From assembly GCA_016778765.1 (NCBI GenBank), contig JADHOV010000019.1, forward strand, positions 1 to 52,086: DNA of 52,086 nt, in the 5' to 3' direction. The stretch's first letter is position 1. Every line of letters starts with the position of its first letter. The notes below the pieces were generated by a model that had not been told where the DNA came from, did no database searches, and saw nothing but the letters and a program-made list of their open reading frames with translations. Origin of the DNA: Paracoccaceae bacterium (lineage in GTDB: Bacteria > Pseudomonadota > Alphaproteobacteria > Rhodobacterales > Rhodobacteraceae). The translations under genes were made by a program, and so were the position numbers. Shown one piece after another: positions 1 through 6,850 of the stretch.

Positions 1-652
1 TCAATGAATGTTCGACTGATTTTGCATGTTTCTTACCCGCTTCATCATTGTCAGGTACGATGCATATTTTGCGATCTTTTAGCCACTCACTTTGCTCAGT
101 TTTCCAATTGTTTGCGCCGCCACTATTACAAGTCGCCGACAGGCCAAATTCCCAAGCGCGCTCAACATCTTTTTCACCCTCGAATACAAAGCACAACTGA
201 TCCTCTAAATCGTTTAACAGTCGGTATAATCCGTAGGGTGGGTTTGGAACTCCTTTGACGCCTGGCTTCCAAGATTCCTCCGTCCATCTGAATTGCTTCC
301 AGCTGCCATCAGTATATTTGACGGATTTTCGAACGTTCTTCCCTGACCCATCAACGTAGATGTGCTCTCGCAGCGGCTTTTTAGACTTTGGTGAAGCAGA
401 ACGCTTATTCTCGATTAAACCATTATCTTCCAAAAATTGCGCAGCTTCTTGAGAGTTTGAGGCACGACCTAAGTGCTGAATTAGATCCAAAACACCTCCG
501 CCTTTTGAATGTTCATGGTCATAAAAACAGTCTTTACTTAAGTCCAAAGACAGAGAGCCTTTGTTACCAATCCGCCATTCGGATGGAGACTTACTAAGAA
601 TTTTCAGATCGAGCAGTTCTGCTGCAGCGGTAATCTTGCAAGGTGCAATCAT
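1..652 (-). CDS. TOPRIM-domain DNA primase of an integrated element (3' end outside window)
   Basis: Minus-strand reading gives 217 uninterrupted codons from an ATG at 652 and runs off the left edge, so the C-terminus is missing. The visible part has an N-terminal region of about 95 residues (no clear zinc ribbon), then a TOPRIM fold. That fold shows the acidic motif FEGEKD around residues 157-162 and the aspartate motif PDNDEAG around 200-206. TOPRIM primases of phages, satellites and plasmids lay down RNA primers for element replication and often carry a C-terminal helicase, which would lie off the window. The start overlaps the alpA stop (ATGA), so the two are probably translationally coupled. 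The TOPRIM call is firm; whether it is a primase alone or a primase-helicase cannot be seen. Confidence 0.82.
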   Translation of the reverse strand, partial: MIAPCKITAAAELLDLKILSKSPSEWRIGNKGSLSLDLSKDCFYDHEHSKGGGVLDLIQHLGRASNSQEAAQFLEDNGLIENKRSASPKSKKPLREHIYVDGSGKNVRKSVKYTDGSWKQFRWTEESWKPGVKGVPNPPYGLYRLLNDLEDQLCFVFEGEKDVERAWEFGLSATCNSGGANNWKTEQSEWLKDRKICIVPDNDEAGKKHAKSVEHSL

Positions 653-834
653 GGTCTTTGCCCCTGCCGTAGGCGCTCTTTGATCCATTTATTGATCTGG
701 TCTTCTTCCCAGTAAAGCCGGCCGCCTAATTTAAGTGGAGTTGGTAAGCGTGCATATTCAAGATCCAAATATATTGACGAGCGAGCCCGGCCGCCAAGTT
801 TGTTTCTGAGTTCGTCAAAAGTAATCAACTTCAT
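649..834 (-). CDS. AlpA-family helix-turn-helix regulator
   Basis: A 61-residue protein with the winged HTH layout of AlpA/excisionase-like phage regulators: an N-terminal recognition segment (LITFDELRNKLGG, then RSSIYLDLE), followed by a basic wing with LGGRLYWEEDQINKWI. In P4-like elements AlpA activates excision or replication genes. A GAGGA ribosome binding site lies 9 bases before the ATG. It sits between the unknown 158-residue gene and the primase gene, overlapping the latter by 4 bases. Its role in this element is inferred from family and position. Confidence 0.8.
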   Translation of the reverse strand: MKLITFDELRNKLGGRARSSIYLDLEYARLPTPLKLGGRLYWEEDQINKWIKERLRQGQRP

Positions 835-893
835 GATCAGCTATCCTCAAATAAGTTAAAACTGATCTGGACATGCCACTTTGAATTTATTGA

Positions 894-1370
894 TTAAATC
901 TCGGGATATTCTTCAGGATTTTTTTGATATAAACGAAAGTTCACTCCAAGTTCTTTCATACCTTGGCAAACTGAGTTTTCTAATCTTTTTGCAGTTATCA
1001 TAGTCTTAGGAAAATAACTCTTTCCATCCGGGAGAAGCGTCTTTCCCCGTTTGTCGCCGATAGTTTTTAAAATTGCCTCGCATTGCTGAGCCAAGTCCAC
1101 CCATTTCCTTATCGGCATCGAACGTTTTTGCCATTTTACAAGATTTAAAATTATAGCTGCACGCTCGCTATCTATGGAATTGAGCTTGATCGGGCGGCCT
1201 CTACGTGAACGCTTTTTGCTGTTATCCAAAATTTTGTGCCTGCAATATAGGCCTAGGAGCAATAGGTCCTTACAGTCAGCTTTCGACATACCACGGGTAA
1301 GAAAATCCACGATATCACCTTCGCATTCTATCGGTCCAAGCAAAGTTTCTACAGTCCATGTGTATGTCAT
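894..1370 (-). CDS. hypothetical protein of the integrated element
   Basis: A 158-residue soluble protein that I do not recognise. It has no signal peptide or membrane segment. The middle is strongly basic (KKRSRRGRPIK at about residues 52-62) and is followed by a predicted helical part. The gene starts 4 bases after the integrase stop on the same strand and has an AAGGG stretch about 10 bases before its ATG, so it is probably co-transcribed with the integrase. The basic tract would suit nucleic-acid binding, but no motif supports a function. Base composition is AT-richer than the chromosomal genes to the right, as in the rest of this element. Confidence 0.7.
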   Translation of the reverse strand: MTYTWTVETLLGPIECEGDIVDFLTRGMSKADCKDLLLLGLYCRHKILDNSKKRSRRGRPIKLNSIDSERAAIILNLVKWQKRSMPIRKWVDLAQQCEAILKTIGDKRGKTLLPDGKSYFPKTMITAKRLENSVCQGMKELGVNFRLYQKNPEEYPEI

Positions 1371-1374
1371 AAAT

Positions 1375-2556
1375 CTAAACCCTTAGCTTAATTATCTTTG
1401 ACGTTTGAGTTACAAAATCCGCCCAATTATTCAAAAGCTCTCGGCGCTTTTCCAAATAGTCAGAACGTTGATAACTTCTGTAAGCTTGGTCCCCAATCGC
1501 ATGGCCCAAAATAGATTTCTTTAACTCATAATCAGCATCTGTGGTTTCTGCTAAATATGTCTCCAAGCTGGCTCTAAACCCATGTGGCCGTTCTTGCATG
1601 CCTCGACGCTGCATTACGCGCGCCATGCTTGCATCGCTAATGACCCCTTTACGCAAACCGGGGAATAAGAAACCATCGCGTGAAAATCTTCTGGCAAAAT
1701 CAATAATATCAAGAGATGCATCTGAAAGTGGAATACGAAAATCAGCAGTTTTGCCAACTCTACCCTTCATATTTTCCGCAGGTATAATCCAAGTATCCTG
1801 ATCTATTTGAGAGGTCGTCATATATCTTACAGGCCCAGAGCGCGAACCCGTGAGAATTAAGAGCTTAAGTGCTAATTGGATCGGCGTATTCTCATTCAGG
1901 CTTTGATAGAATTCTGGAACTTTTTGCCAGTCGAGAGATGGTGTTTTTTGGGGTTGGTGTTTAGACTTTCCTAGTAGCTCCTTTGCAAGCGGAACCACGT
2001 TTAGATCAACTGACAGGCCCATAGCGGCTGCATGCTGAAGTACATGACCAACGCGACCTAGAGCCTTTCGAGCACTTTCTGCTTTAATATGCCAAATAGG
2101 CTTAAGCACTTCAAAAATATCGCGCTGATCAATCTCCTGTACATCACGGTTCCCAAGTTTTGGAATAATGTGCACCTTTAATGGAGAGAACCACCGTCCT
2201 GCTGAGCCATCATGCTTAAGCTCTGGCTTTTTCGCCTCAAACGTGATTTTTGCGATCGTATCAAAACTAGTGTCTACACGGGATGCTTCTAAAGCAGCCT
2301 TTTGACGATATTTAATGGGATCTATCTTTTGAGCCACGAGAGTTCGATACTCTGCCAGTAGCTCTCGCGCTTGGGCTAGCGAAATTTGTGGATATGTTCC
2401 CAACCCCATATCGCGGCGCGCAGAATATAGCGTATACCTATAAACCCATTTAGATGTATTTGCACCCTTTACACATATAAGACCGCCCCCATCATATAGC
2501 TTGCCGGGGGGGCTATTTTTGATTTGGCGATCGGTTAAACGCTTTTCAGCTGGCAT
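1375..2556 (-). CDS. P4-type tyrosine site-specific integrase
   Basis: A 393-residue tyrosine recombinase that would integrate and excise the element. The N-terminal 80 residues match the DUF4102 arm-binding domain (LTDRQIKNSPPGKLYDGGG and LGTYPQISLAQAR). A SAM-like core-binding part follows at about 95-200. The catalytic domain shows Arg239 in TGSRSG, His325 and Arg328 in HGFR, GH at 351-352, and Tyr362 in the family context YQRSDYLEKRRELLNNW. The usual Glu after the first Arg box is replaced (RSGPVRY). Length is normal and the catalytic residues are present, so the gene appears intact. It is the rightmost gene of the element and reads leftwards into it. Confidence 0.93.
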   Translation of the reverse strand: MPAEKRLTDRQIKNSPPGKLYDGGGLICVKGANTSKWVYRYTLYSARRDMGLGTYPQISLAQARELLAEYRTLVAQKIDPIKYRQKAALEASRVDTSFDTIAKITFEAKKPELKHDGSAGRWFSPLKVHIIPKLGNRDVQEIDQRDIFEVLKPIWHIKAESARKALGRVGHVLQHAAAMGLSVDLNVVPLAKELLGKSKHQPQKTPSLDWQKVPEFYQSLNENTPIQLALKLLILTGSRSGPVRYMTTSQIDQDTWIIPAENMKGRVGKTADFRIPLSDASLDIIDFARRFSRDGFLFPGLRKGVISDASMARVMQRRGMQERPHGFRASLETYLAETTDADYELKKSILGHAIGDQAYRSYQRSDYLEKRRELLNNWADFVTQTSKIIKLRV

Positions 2557-2560
2557 GTTA

Positions 2561-2580
2561 GTCCCACACTCAGTCCCACA
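2561..2580. repeat. Direct repeat upstream of the integrase gene
   Basis: The octamer GTCCCACA occurs twice, at 2561-2568 and 2573-2580, separated by CTCA, starting 5 bases before the integrase ATG. Integrase arm sites, repressor sites or part of an att core are possible. The function is inference only. Confidence 0.5.
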
Positions 2581-2702
2581 GTATGCATAGGATAGTATAG
2601 GACAGATTCGGGTTTGGTTAAATGTGCTAAATTCTCAAATAACTGATTATATTATATAATTTATTCAATGATGAATAGAAAAGACGGCGATGAATAAGTG
2701 TT

Positions 2703-2723
2703 CGGTTCCTAGGGCAGGAACCG
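2703..2723. repeat. Perfect inverted repeat in the element boundary
   Basis: CGGTTCCT at 2703-2710 and AGGAACCG at 2716-2723 form an 8-bp perfect dyad around a 5-base centre (AGGGC). No T-run follows on either strand, so a terminator is unlikely. A protein-binding site or an att component is possible. Confidence 0.5.
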
Positions 2724-2902
2724 CTATTCGCAATTGGTGTCTAGAGCATAGCCTGCCGCAGCCCATATCCCATAACCCGACCGGCTTTGGGTTTGAACAT
2801 AATCTATTCGATATATTTACGCGCCCGCGCCGCAATATGAAGCGTTGCTTTATCTATAATACGCGCAGTTTTGCAGCGCGCTGATCATCCTCAACTGAAA
2901 GA

Positions 2903-2927
2903 AAAAGGGCCCCTAAAAGGCCCTTTT
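2903..2927 (-). terminator. Rho-independent terminator of hsp20
   Basis: The stem AAAAGGGCC/GGCCCTTTT has a 7-base loop. On the minus strand it ends in a T-rich tail about 55 bases past the hsp20 stop codon. The flanking A and T runs could make it work in both directions. Confidence 0.75.
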
Positions 2928-2980
2928 CAAAACATTTAGACCGCGCCATGGCATGGTTCATTTTTCAACTTGAGCACATA

Positions 2981-3439
2981 TCAATTCAAAGCGGGGCGCG
3001 GCGCATTTGCCCCGTCACCCGAGGAAATTTCGATCCTGCGCGGCTTCAAAGCTTCTGGAATTTCGTGCTTCAATTCAATATGCAACATACCGTCGGTATG
3101 GCTGGCACCACTCACGCGTATATGATCCGCCAAATGGAAATGGCGTTCGAAAGATCGCGTGGCAATACCGCGATGCAAATAACGCCCTTCCGCCTCGGTC
3201 TGCGGCTTCTGTGCAGTAATGCTCAGTGTGTTTTCTTTAACATCAACGTTTAAATCCTGATCCGAAAATCCGGCCACAGCCAAGGAGATCCGATAGGTTG
3301 CTGCATCGGTTTTCTCAATATTATAAGGCGGATAGCTTGATTGCGTGGTCTGATTTGAGGCCAGCCGGTCCATAAGTGCGGCCATGTGATCAAAGCCAAC
3401 GCTGGCACGATAAACCGGTGTAAAGTCAAAATCTCTCAT
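2981..3439 (-). CDS. Small heat-shock protein, Hsp20 family
   Basis: A 152-residue alpha-crystallin-type chaperone that holds unfolding proteins for refolding by ATP-dependent chaperones. The N-terminus MRDFDFTPVYRASVGFDHM is typical of the IbpA-like class. The alpha-crystallin domain spans about residues 33-130, with YRISLAVAGF and a C-terminal strand containing LHIEL. The open frame continues upstream to 3670, but the true start is 3439: the family N-terminus begins there and AAGGACAAC precedes the ATG. Upstream lie a candidate heat-shock promoter and a hairpin hiding the ribosome binding site, both listed separately. A terminator follows the gene, which is monocistronic. Confidence 0.92.
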   Translation of the reverse strand: MRDFDFTPVYRASVGFDHMAALMDRLASNQTTQSSYPPYNIEKTDAATYRISLAVAGFSDQDLNVDVKENTLSITAQKPQTEAEGRYLHRGIATRSFERHFHLADHIRVSGASHTDGMLHIELKHEIPEALKPRRIEISSGDGANAPRPALN

Positions 3440-3464
3440 AGGTTGTCCTTTCTGAAGCAACAAC
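3440..3464 (-). promoter_or_regulatory. ROSE-like RNA thermometer hairpin over the hsp20 ribosome binding site
   Basis: On the minus strand the transcript can fold GUUG (3464-3461) with CAAC (3445-3442), and UUGCUU (3460-3455) with the ribosome-binding AAGGA (3450-3446). This leaves one bulged G and a CAGA loop, 2 bases before the ATG. The UUGCU/AGGA pairing with a bulged G is the hallmark of ROSE elements, which in alphaproteobacteria repress translation of small heat-shock genes at low temperature. The match is by eye; upstream hairpins were not modelled. Confidence 0.72.
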
Positions 3465-3530
3465 GTTGGGCCCTGTCTTTTGTAGACCAGAGCGGCTAAA
3501 AGCAGGCCCTTTGCGGCGCCTGTGATGGAT

Positions 3531-3559
3531 AAGTGGGAATGCACTTTTACAGTTTCAAG
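3531..3559 (-). promoter_or_regulatory. Candidate sigma-32 (RpoH) promoter of hsp20
   Basis: On the minus strand CTTGAA (3559-3554) is followed after 16 bases by CCCACTT (3537-3531). This is close to the heat-shock consensus CTTGAA and CCCCAT-like -10 element. It would start transcription about 85 bases before the hsp20 ATG, leaving room for the 5' leader that carries the thermometer hairpin. No promoter scoring was possible. Confidence 0.55.
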
Positions 3560-3590
3560 CCCCCCAGAAGCCAAAAAATGATCCGGAAAG

Positions 3591-4349
3591 TTATGGACGG
3601 GCGTAAAGCCGCGCATACATGCGCGCCAAAGCTGGCTGCAGCGCCGGGCCCAGCGCAACATCCCGACCATTCAATTGCGCTTTGGCAGAAATCAGCGAGA
3701 CCATGGTAAATCGCCCATCGGGATATTTGTAAAAAACCGGGGCCCCAGAAGATCCGAATGTAACCTCGCAGGCCAATACAAGCATGCCAATTTGATCACC
3801 CGCTGCGCGGCAATTTTGTTGTATATGCGGCCCGTCAGATTCACCGCGTTGGTAAGAGACCAATGCCAAAGCAGCACCCAAAGCGGGGAAATCATCCACC
3901 TTGAACGGCATGGCTTCCCCGATAGGTACAGCCTCTTTCAATTCGAGCAGCGCAATATCGTTACGGATCCGGCGAGTCTCAAAAAACATATCTTCAAACT
4001 GATAATCCGGATGCGTAACAGCGCGCTTGATCGCCGTTGTGAAATAGGCTTTTCCTGCGCGCCACCCAGCCTGAAAGCGCAATTTTTCTGCAGAAAATAG
4101 CTGCCCTGTGGCGCTGTCAAAAAGACAATGCGCGGCCGTTACAATGATTTTATCTGACACCAAAGATGCTGTACAAAACCCGTCACCCTGATCAATTGAC
4201 AATCGCCCAACCGAGGGCAGAAGGGTCGCGATTTCTTTTTGCGAGAGCAAATGGCTTTCCCCGGCATGGCTGGGCAGTGACAGCCCTATGCAGCAAATCA
4301 AACACCACATGAGCATCCAAGAATATGTTTTAAAAAACCAAGACCGCAT
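3591..4349 (-). CDS. Secreted trypsin-like serine protease
   Basis: A 252-residue protein from the ATG at 4349. It begins with a signal peptide (MRSWFFKTYSWM, then a hydrophobic stretch to about residue 27 and SHAGES). The chymotrypsin-fold triad is complete: His74 in TAAHC, Asp131 in RNDIALLE and Ser201 in FGSSGAPV. Cys pairs near the active site suggest a disulfide-stabilised periplasmic or extracellular enzyme. An upstream TTG at 4391, only 5 bases after the glcF stop, would add 14 residues in front of the signal peptide and is less likely. It follows glcF on the same strand and may be read through from it, but no functional link to glycolate use is evident. The substrate is unknown. Confidence 0.85.
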   Translation of the reverse strand: MRSWFFKTYSWMLMWCLICCIGLSLPSHAGESHLLSQKEIATLLPSVGRLSIDQGDGFCTASLVSDKIIVTAAHCLFDSATGQLFSAEKLRFQAGWRAGKAYFTTAIKRAVTHPDYQFEDMFFETRRIRNDIALLELKEAVPIGEAMPFKVDDFPALGAALALVSYQRGESDGPHIQQNCRAAGDQIGMLVLACEVTFGSSGAPVFYKYPDGRFTMVSLISAKAQLNGRDVALGPALQPALARMYARLYARP

Positions 4350-4396
4350 GCCCCTATGGCTAAACGATGATCGGAGGCTCCGAAAGGGCAAACTGC

Positions 4397-5722
4397 TCAG
4401 CGTAGGCGTGGAATTCCTTCACCATGCGAGGCATAGCCTTCCTGCAACGCCGCCGGTTGCGGCCCCCCGGTTGCCCAATCCAAAAGCTCAACGCTATGCA
4501 CAACAGGCACGGCGGTTCCAGATCCAATTTGCATCATGCAGCCGATATTACCGGCAGCAATGATATCGGGTTGCAAGGCCTCAAGATTTGCCACTTTGCG
4601 CGTTTTCAATTGGCTGGATATCTCTGGTTGCATCAAATTATAGGTGCCCGCCGATCCGCAGCATAAATGCGGATCAGCAGGCTCTAAAACCGTAAAGCCA
4701 GCCTTTTGCAAAAGCGTTTTGGGGAATGTTTTGATTTGCTGACCATGTTGAAGCGAACAGGCCGCATGATAGGCCACCTTGATATTTTTCTGCTCTAGCT
4801 CGGGCATTTCAAGTTGCATCAAAAGCTCGGATACATCCATCGCAAGCTTTGAAATCTGCGCGGCTTGTTCCGCCAAATAATTGTCGCGGAACATGTGGCC
4901 ATAATCTTTTACCGTGGTGCCACAGCCGCTTGTATTGATCACCACAGCGTCCAAACCGCCCTGGTCTATTTCGCCTTGCCAGGCCCGAATATTTTGCGCG
5001 GCTGCCGCATGGCTTTCGGTGGTTTTGCCAAGATGATGCGTTAAGGCACCGCAACACCCCTGCCCCTGCGGAATAACAATTTCGCAGCCCAACCGCTGCA
5101 GCAGACGAATGGTTGCATCGTTTATATCCGTATTCAGCGCGCGTTGTGCGCAACCGGTCATCAAGACAACGCGTTTCTTGCGCGCGATGCTTGGCGCAAA
5201 GCTTTGCGGATCATCATTGCGGCTGACAGGAGGGACCTGTTTTGGCGCCATCGCAATCATCGCACGCAGCCGTGGATCGGGCAAAAACCGAGCAATAGGC
5301 CGCGCTATTTTCGCCCCCAAAAGAGCAAGTCTAAACCGCGTCGGATAGGGTAAAATTTTTACCAGAGCCCAGCGTAACAGGCGCTCAAAAAGCGGACGTT
5401 TATACTTGTCTTCGATATAAGCGCGCGCATGATCGATCAGATGCATATAATGCACCCCCGAGGGGCATGTGCTCATACAGGCCAGACAGGACAGGCAGCG
5501 GTCGATATGTATTACGGTTTTTTGATCTGGCACACGGTTGTTTTCAAGCATGTCCTTGATCAGATAAATGCGCCCGCGCGGACTGTCTAATTCATCGCCC
5601 AATACCTGATAGGTCGGGCATGTCGCAGTACAAAAACCGCAATGAACACAGGCGCGTAAAACCTCATTTGAGCGTTTAAAATCGGGTTCCAGCAACTGGT
5701 CTTCGTTGAAAAAAGTTTGCAT
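4397..5722 (-). CDS. glcF: Glycolate oxidase iron-sulfur subunit GlcF
   Basis: A 441-residue electron-transfer subunit that passes electrons from the flavin subunits of glycolate oxidase to the quinone pool at the membrane. Two 4Fe-4S ferredoxin motifs are seen: Cys25-28-31-35 (CVHCGFCTATCP) and Cys76-79-82-86 (CLSCLACMSTCP). Two CCG-type domains follow, with GQGCCGALTHH and HLCCGSAGTYN. Length is that of the family. It starts 3 bases after the glcE stop in the order glcD-glcE-glcF, the usual arrangement. Confidence 0.95.
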   Translation of the reverse strand: MQTFFNEDQLLEPDFKRSNEVLRACVHCGFCTATCPTYQVLGDELDSPRGRIYLIKDMLENNRVPDQKTVIHIDRCLSCLACMSTCPSGVHYMHLIDHARAYIEDKYKRPLFERLLRWALVKILPYPTRFRLALLGAKIARPIARFLPDPRLRAMIAMAPKQVPPVSRNDDPQSFAPSIARKKRVVLMTGCAQRALNTDINDATIRLLQRLGCEIVIPQGQGCCGALTHHLGKTTESHAAAAQNIRAWQGEIDQGGLDAVVINTSGCGTTVKDYGHMFRDNYLAEQAAQISKLAMDVSELLMQLEMPELEQKNIKVAYHAACSLQHGQQIKTFPKTLLQKAGFTVLEPADPHLCCGSAGTYNLMQPEISSQLKTRKVANLEALQPDIIAAGNIGCMMQIGSGTAVPVVHSVELLDWATGGPQPAALQEGYASHGEGIPRLR

Positions 5723-5725
5723 ATC

Positions 5726-6835
5726 TCAGTCCATCAAGCCAGTGTTTAAAATCCCCCGCGGATCAAATTTCTGGCGAATTTTTTGGCTCAGCATGGCAAG
5801 CTGGGGCGCCTCTGGCTGAAACCGAGGAAGCGCACCCTTTTGGCCACGGATGCAGGTCGCATGACCCCCAAACCCCTGCAAAGCTGGGCGCGGATTGGCA
5901 CCGGCCTCCAAAACCCCCCAGATCAACCCACCTGACCAATCCAAAAAGCCCTTCTGCAGGCCTGCTGCCTGACACACCGCAGGCGCATCACTAGGTTTGA
6001 CAGAAATGCGCCAAATATCGCCTGGAAGATCGGCCAAGGCCTCAAGATTGCATATAGAATGCCATAAATCAGCAGAGGCGTCTTTTGGCAGGCGCGATAT
6101 CTGGGCGCCAAAACGACCCAACATTTCAAAAAGTTTTTCAGCCCGATACCCAACCGACTTCAAAAAACCTTCAATGCGGATATATGTTTTCTGAGCCATC
6201 ATGTCATACGCGGCGCCAGACACATCATAGGGGGTGGCCAAAGCGCCAGTCATCGCTTTGACCGCCTGCTGACTATCAAGCCCTTGCAAAACAAAGGTGG
6301 TTTCGGTTTCTGAGGCGGGCAGCACTTTAAAGGCCACCTCGCTCAGCACGCCCAAAGTGCCACAGCTGCCAGAGAGTAATTTCACCAAATCATATCCGGT
6401 GACATTCTTCATCACCCGACCGCCGTTGCGAATTAACTGACCCTGGCCGTCTACGCATTCGATGCCCAGCAAAAAATCCCGCGCCGCGCCCGCCTGAATG
6501 CGCCGCGATCCACTGATATTGGCCGCAAACACCCCCCCGATGGTAGAGCTCTCTTGGCCGCCCAGTATTTTGTGATAGCGCATCGGCTCAAACGCCAATC
6601 GTTGACCCTGCGCAGCCAGTGTTTCTTCAACCTCTTGCAGCGAGGTGCCCGCCCCTGCGACCATGGTCAATGCGCCCGGTTGATAGGCTTTGATTCCCGC
6701 CAAACCCGTGGTCTGAAGAGTCGCCCCCGCGTTGGGCGCAATGCCGCGGCTATCGCCGCCAACGATCCGCAAAGGAGCATCTGCAACGCGCAAAATATCT
6801 GAAAGATCAGCTGTGGTTTGCGGCGTCATGATCAT
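5726..6835 (-). CDS. glcE: Glycolate oxidase FAD-binding subunit GlcE
   Basis: A 369-residue subunit related to GlcD. An N-terminal FAD-binding (FAD_binding_4) fold with LRIVGGDSRGI and GAGTSLQEVEETL covers about residues 1-170. Downstream are SSTIGGVFAANISGSRR and NGGRVMKNVTGYDL, characteristic of GlcE. It forms a complex with GlcD and GlcF to oxidise glycolate to glyoxylate. Two in-frame ATGs (6835 and 6829) are both plausible; the first is used. It lies 15 bases after glcD and 3 bases before glcF, clearly in one operon. Confidence 0.94.
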   Translation of the reverse strand: MIMTPQTTADLSDILRVADAPLRIVGGDSRGIAPNAGATLQTTGLAGIKAYQPGALTMVAGAGTSLQEVEETLAAQGQRLAFEPMRYHKILGGQESSTIGGVFAANISGSRRIQAGAARDFLLGIECVDGQGQLIRNGGRVMKNVTGYDLVKLLSGSCGTLGVLSEVAFKVLPASETETTFVLQGLDSQQAVKAMTGALATPYDVSGAAYDMMAQKTYIRIEGFLKSVGYRAEKLFEMLGRFGAQISRLPKDASADLWHSICNLEALADLPGDIWRISVKPSDAPAVCQAAGLQKGFLDWSGGLIWGVLEAGANPRPALQGFGGHATCIRGQKGALPRFQPEAPQLAMLSQKIRQKFDPRGILNTGLMD

Positions 6836-6850
6836 GCTTCCAAGGCTGGG

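Larger units (their letters stand above)
2557..2980. other. Boundary region between integrated element and host chromosome
   Basis: This 424-base stretch has no convincing gene. It holds a direct repeat just upstream of the integrase start, an AT-rich block (about 2625-2675), a perfect inverted repeat at 2703-2723, and the hsp20 terminator at 2903-2927. No tRNA gene or tRNA 3' end was recognised. The right attachment site should lie here, but it cannot be placed because the other end of the element is outside the window. A 64-codon plus-strand frame at 2690-2884 has no family resemblance. Confidence 0.6.

Noticed and set aside
4-597. Plus-strand frames at 4-258 and 388-597
   Set aside because: They are antisense to the TOPRIM primase, whose 217-codon frame is complete on the minus strand and shows real motifs.
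2690-2884. Plus-strand 64-codon frame next to the integrated element
   Set aside because: No family resemblance and no good ribosome binding site; it overlaps the inverted repeat and the boundary region.
2557-2980. tRNA gene as integration target
   Set aside because: No cloverleaf, T-loop or CCA-proximal sequence was recognised on either strand.
3440-3670. N-terminal extension of the Hsp20 frame
   Set aside because: The family N-terminus and a ribosome binding site put the start at 3439; the extension overlaps the protease gene and the promoter/thermometer region.
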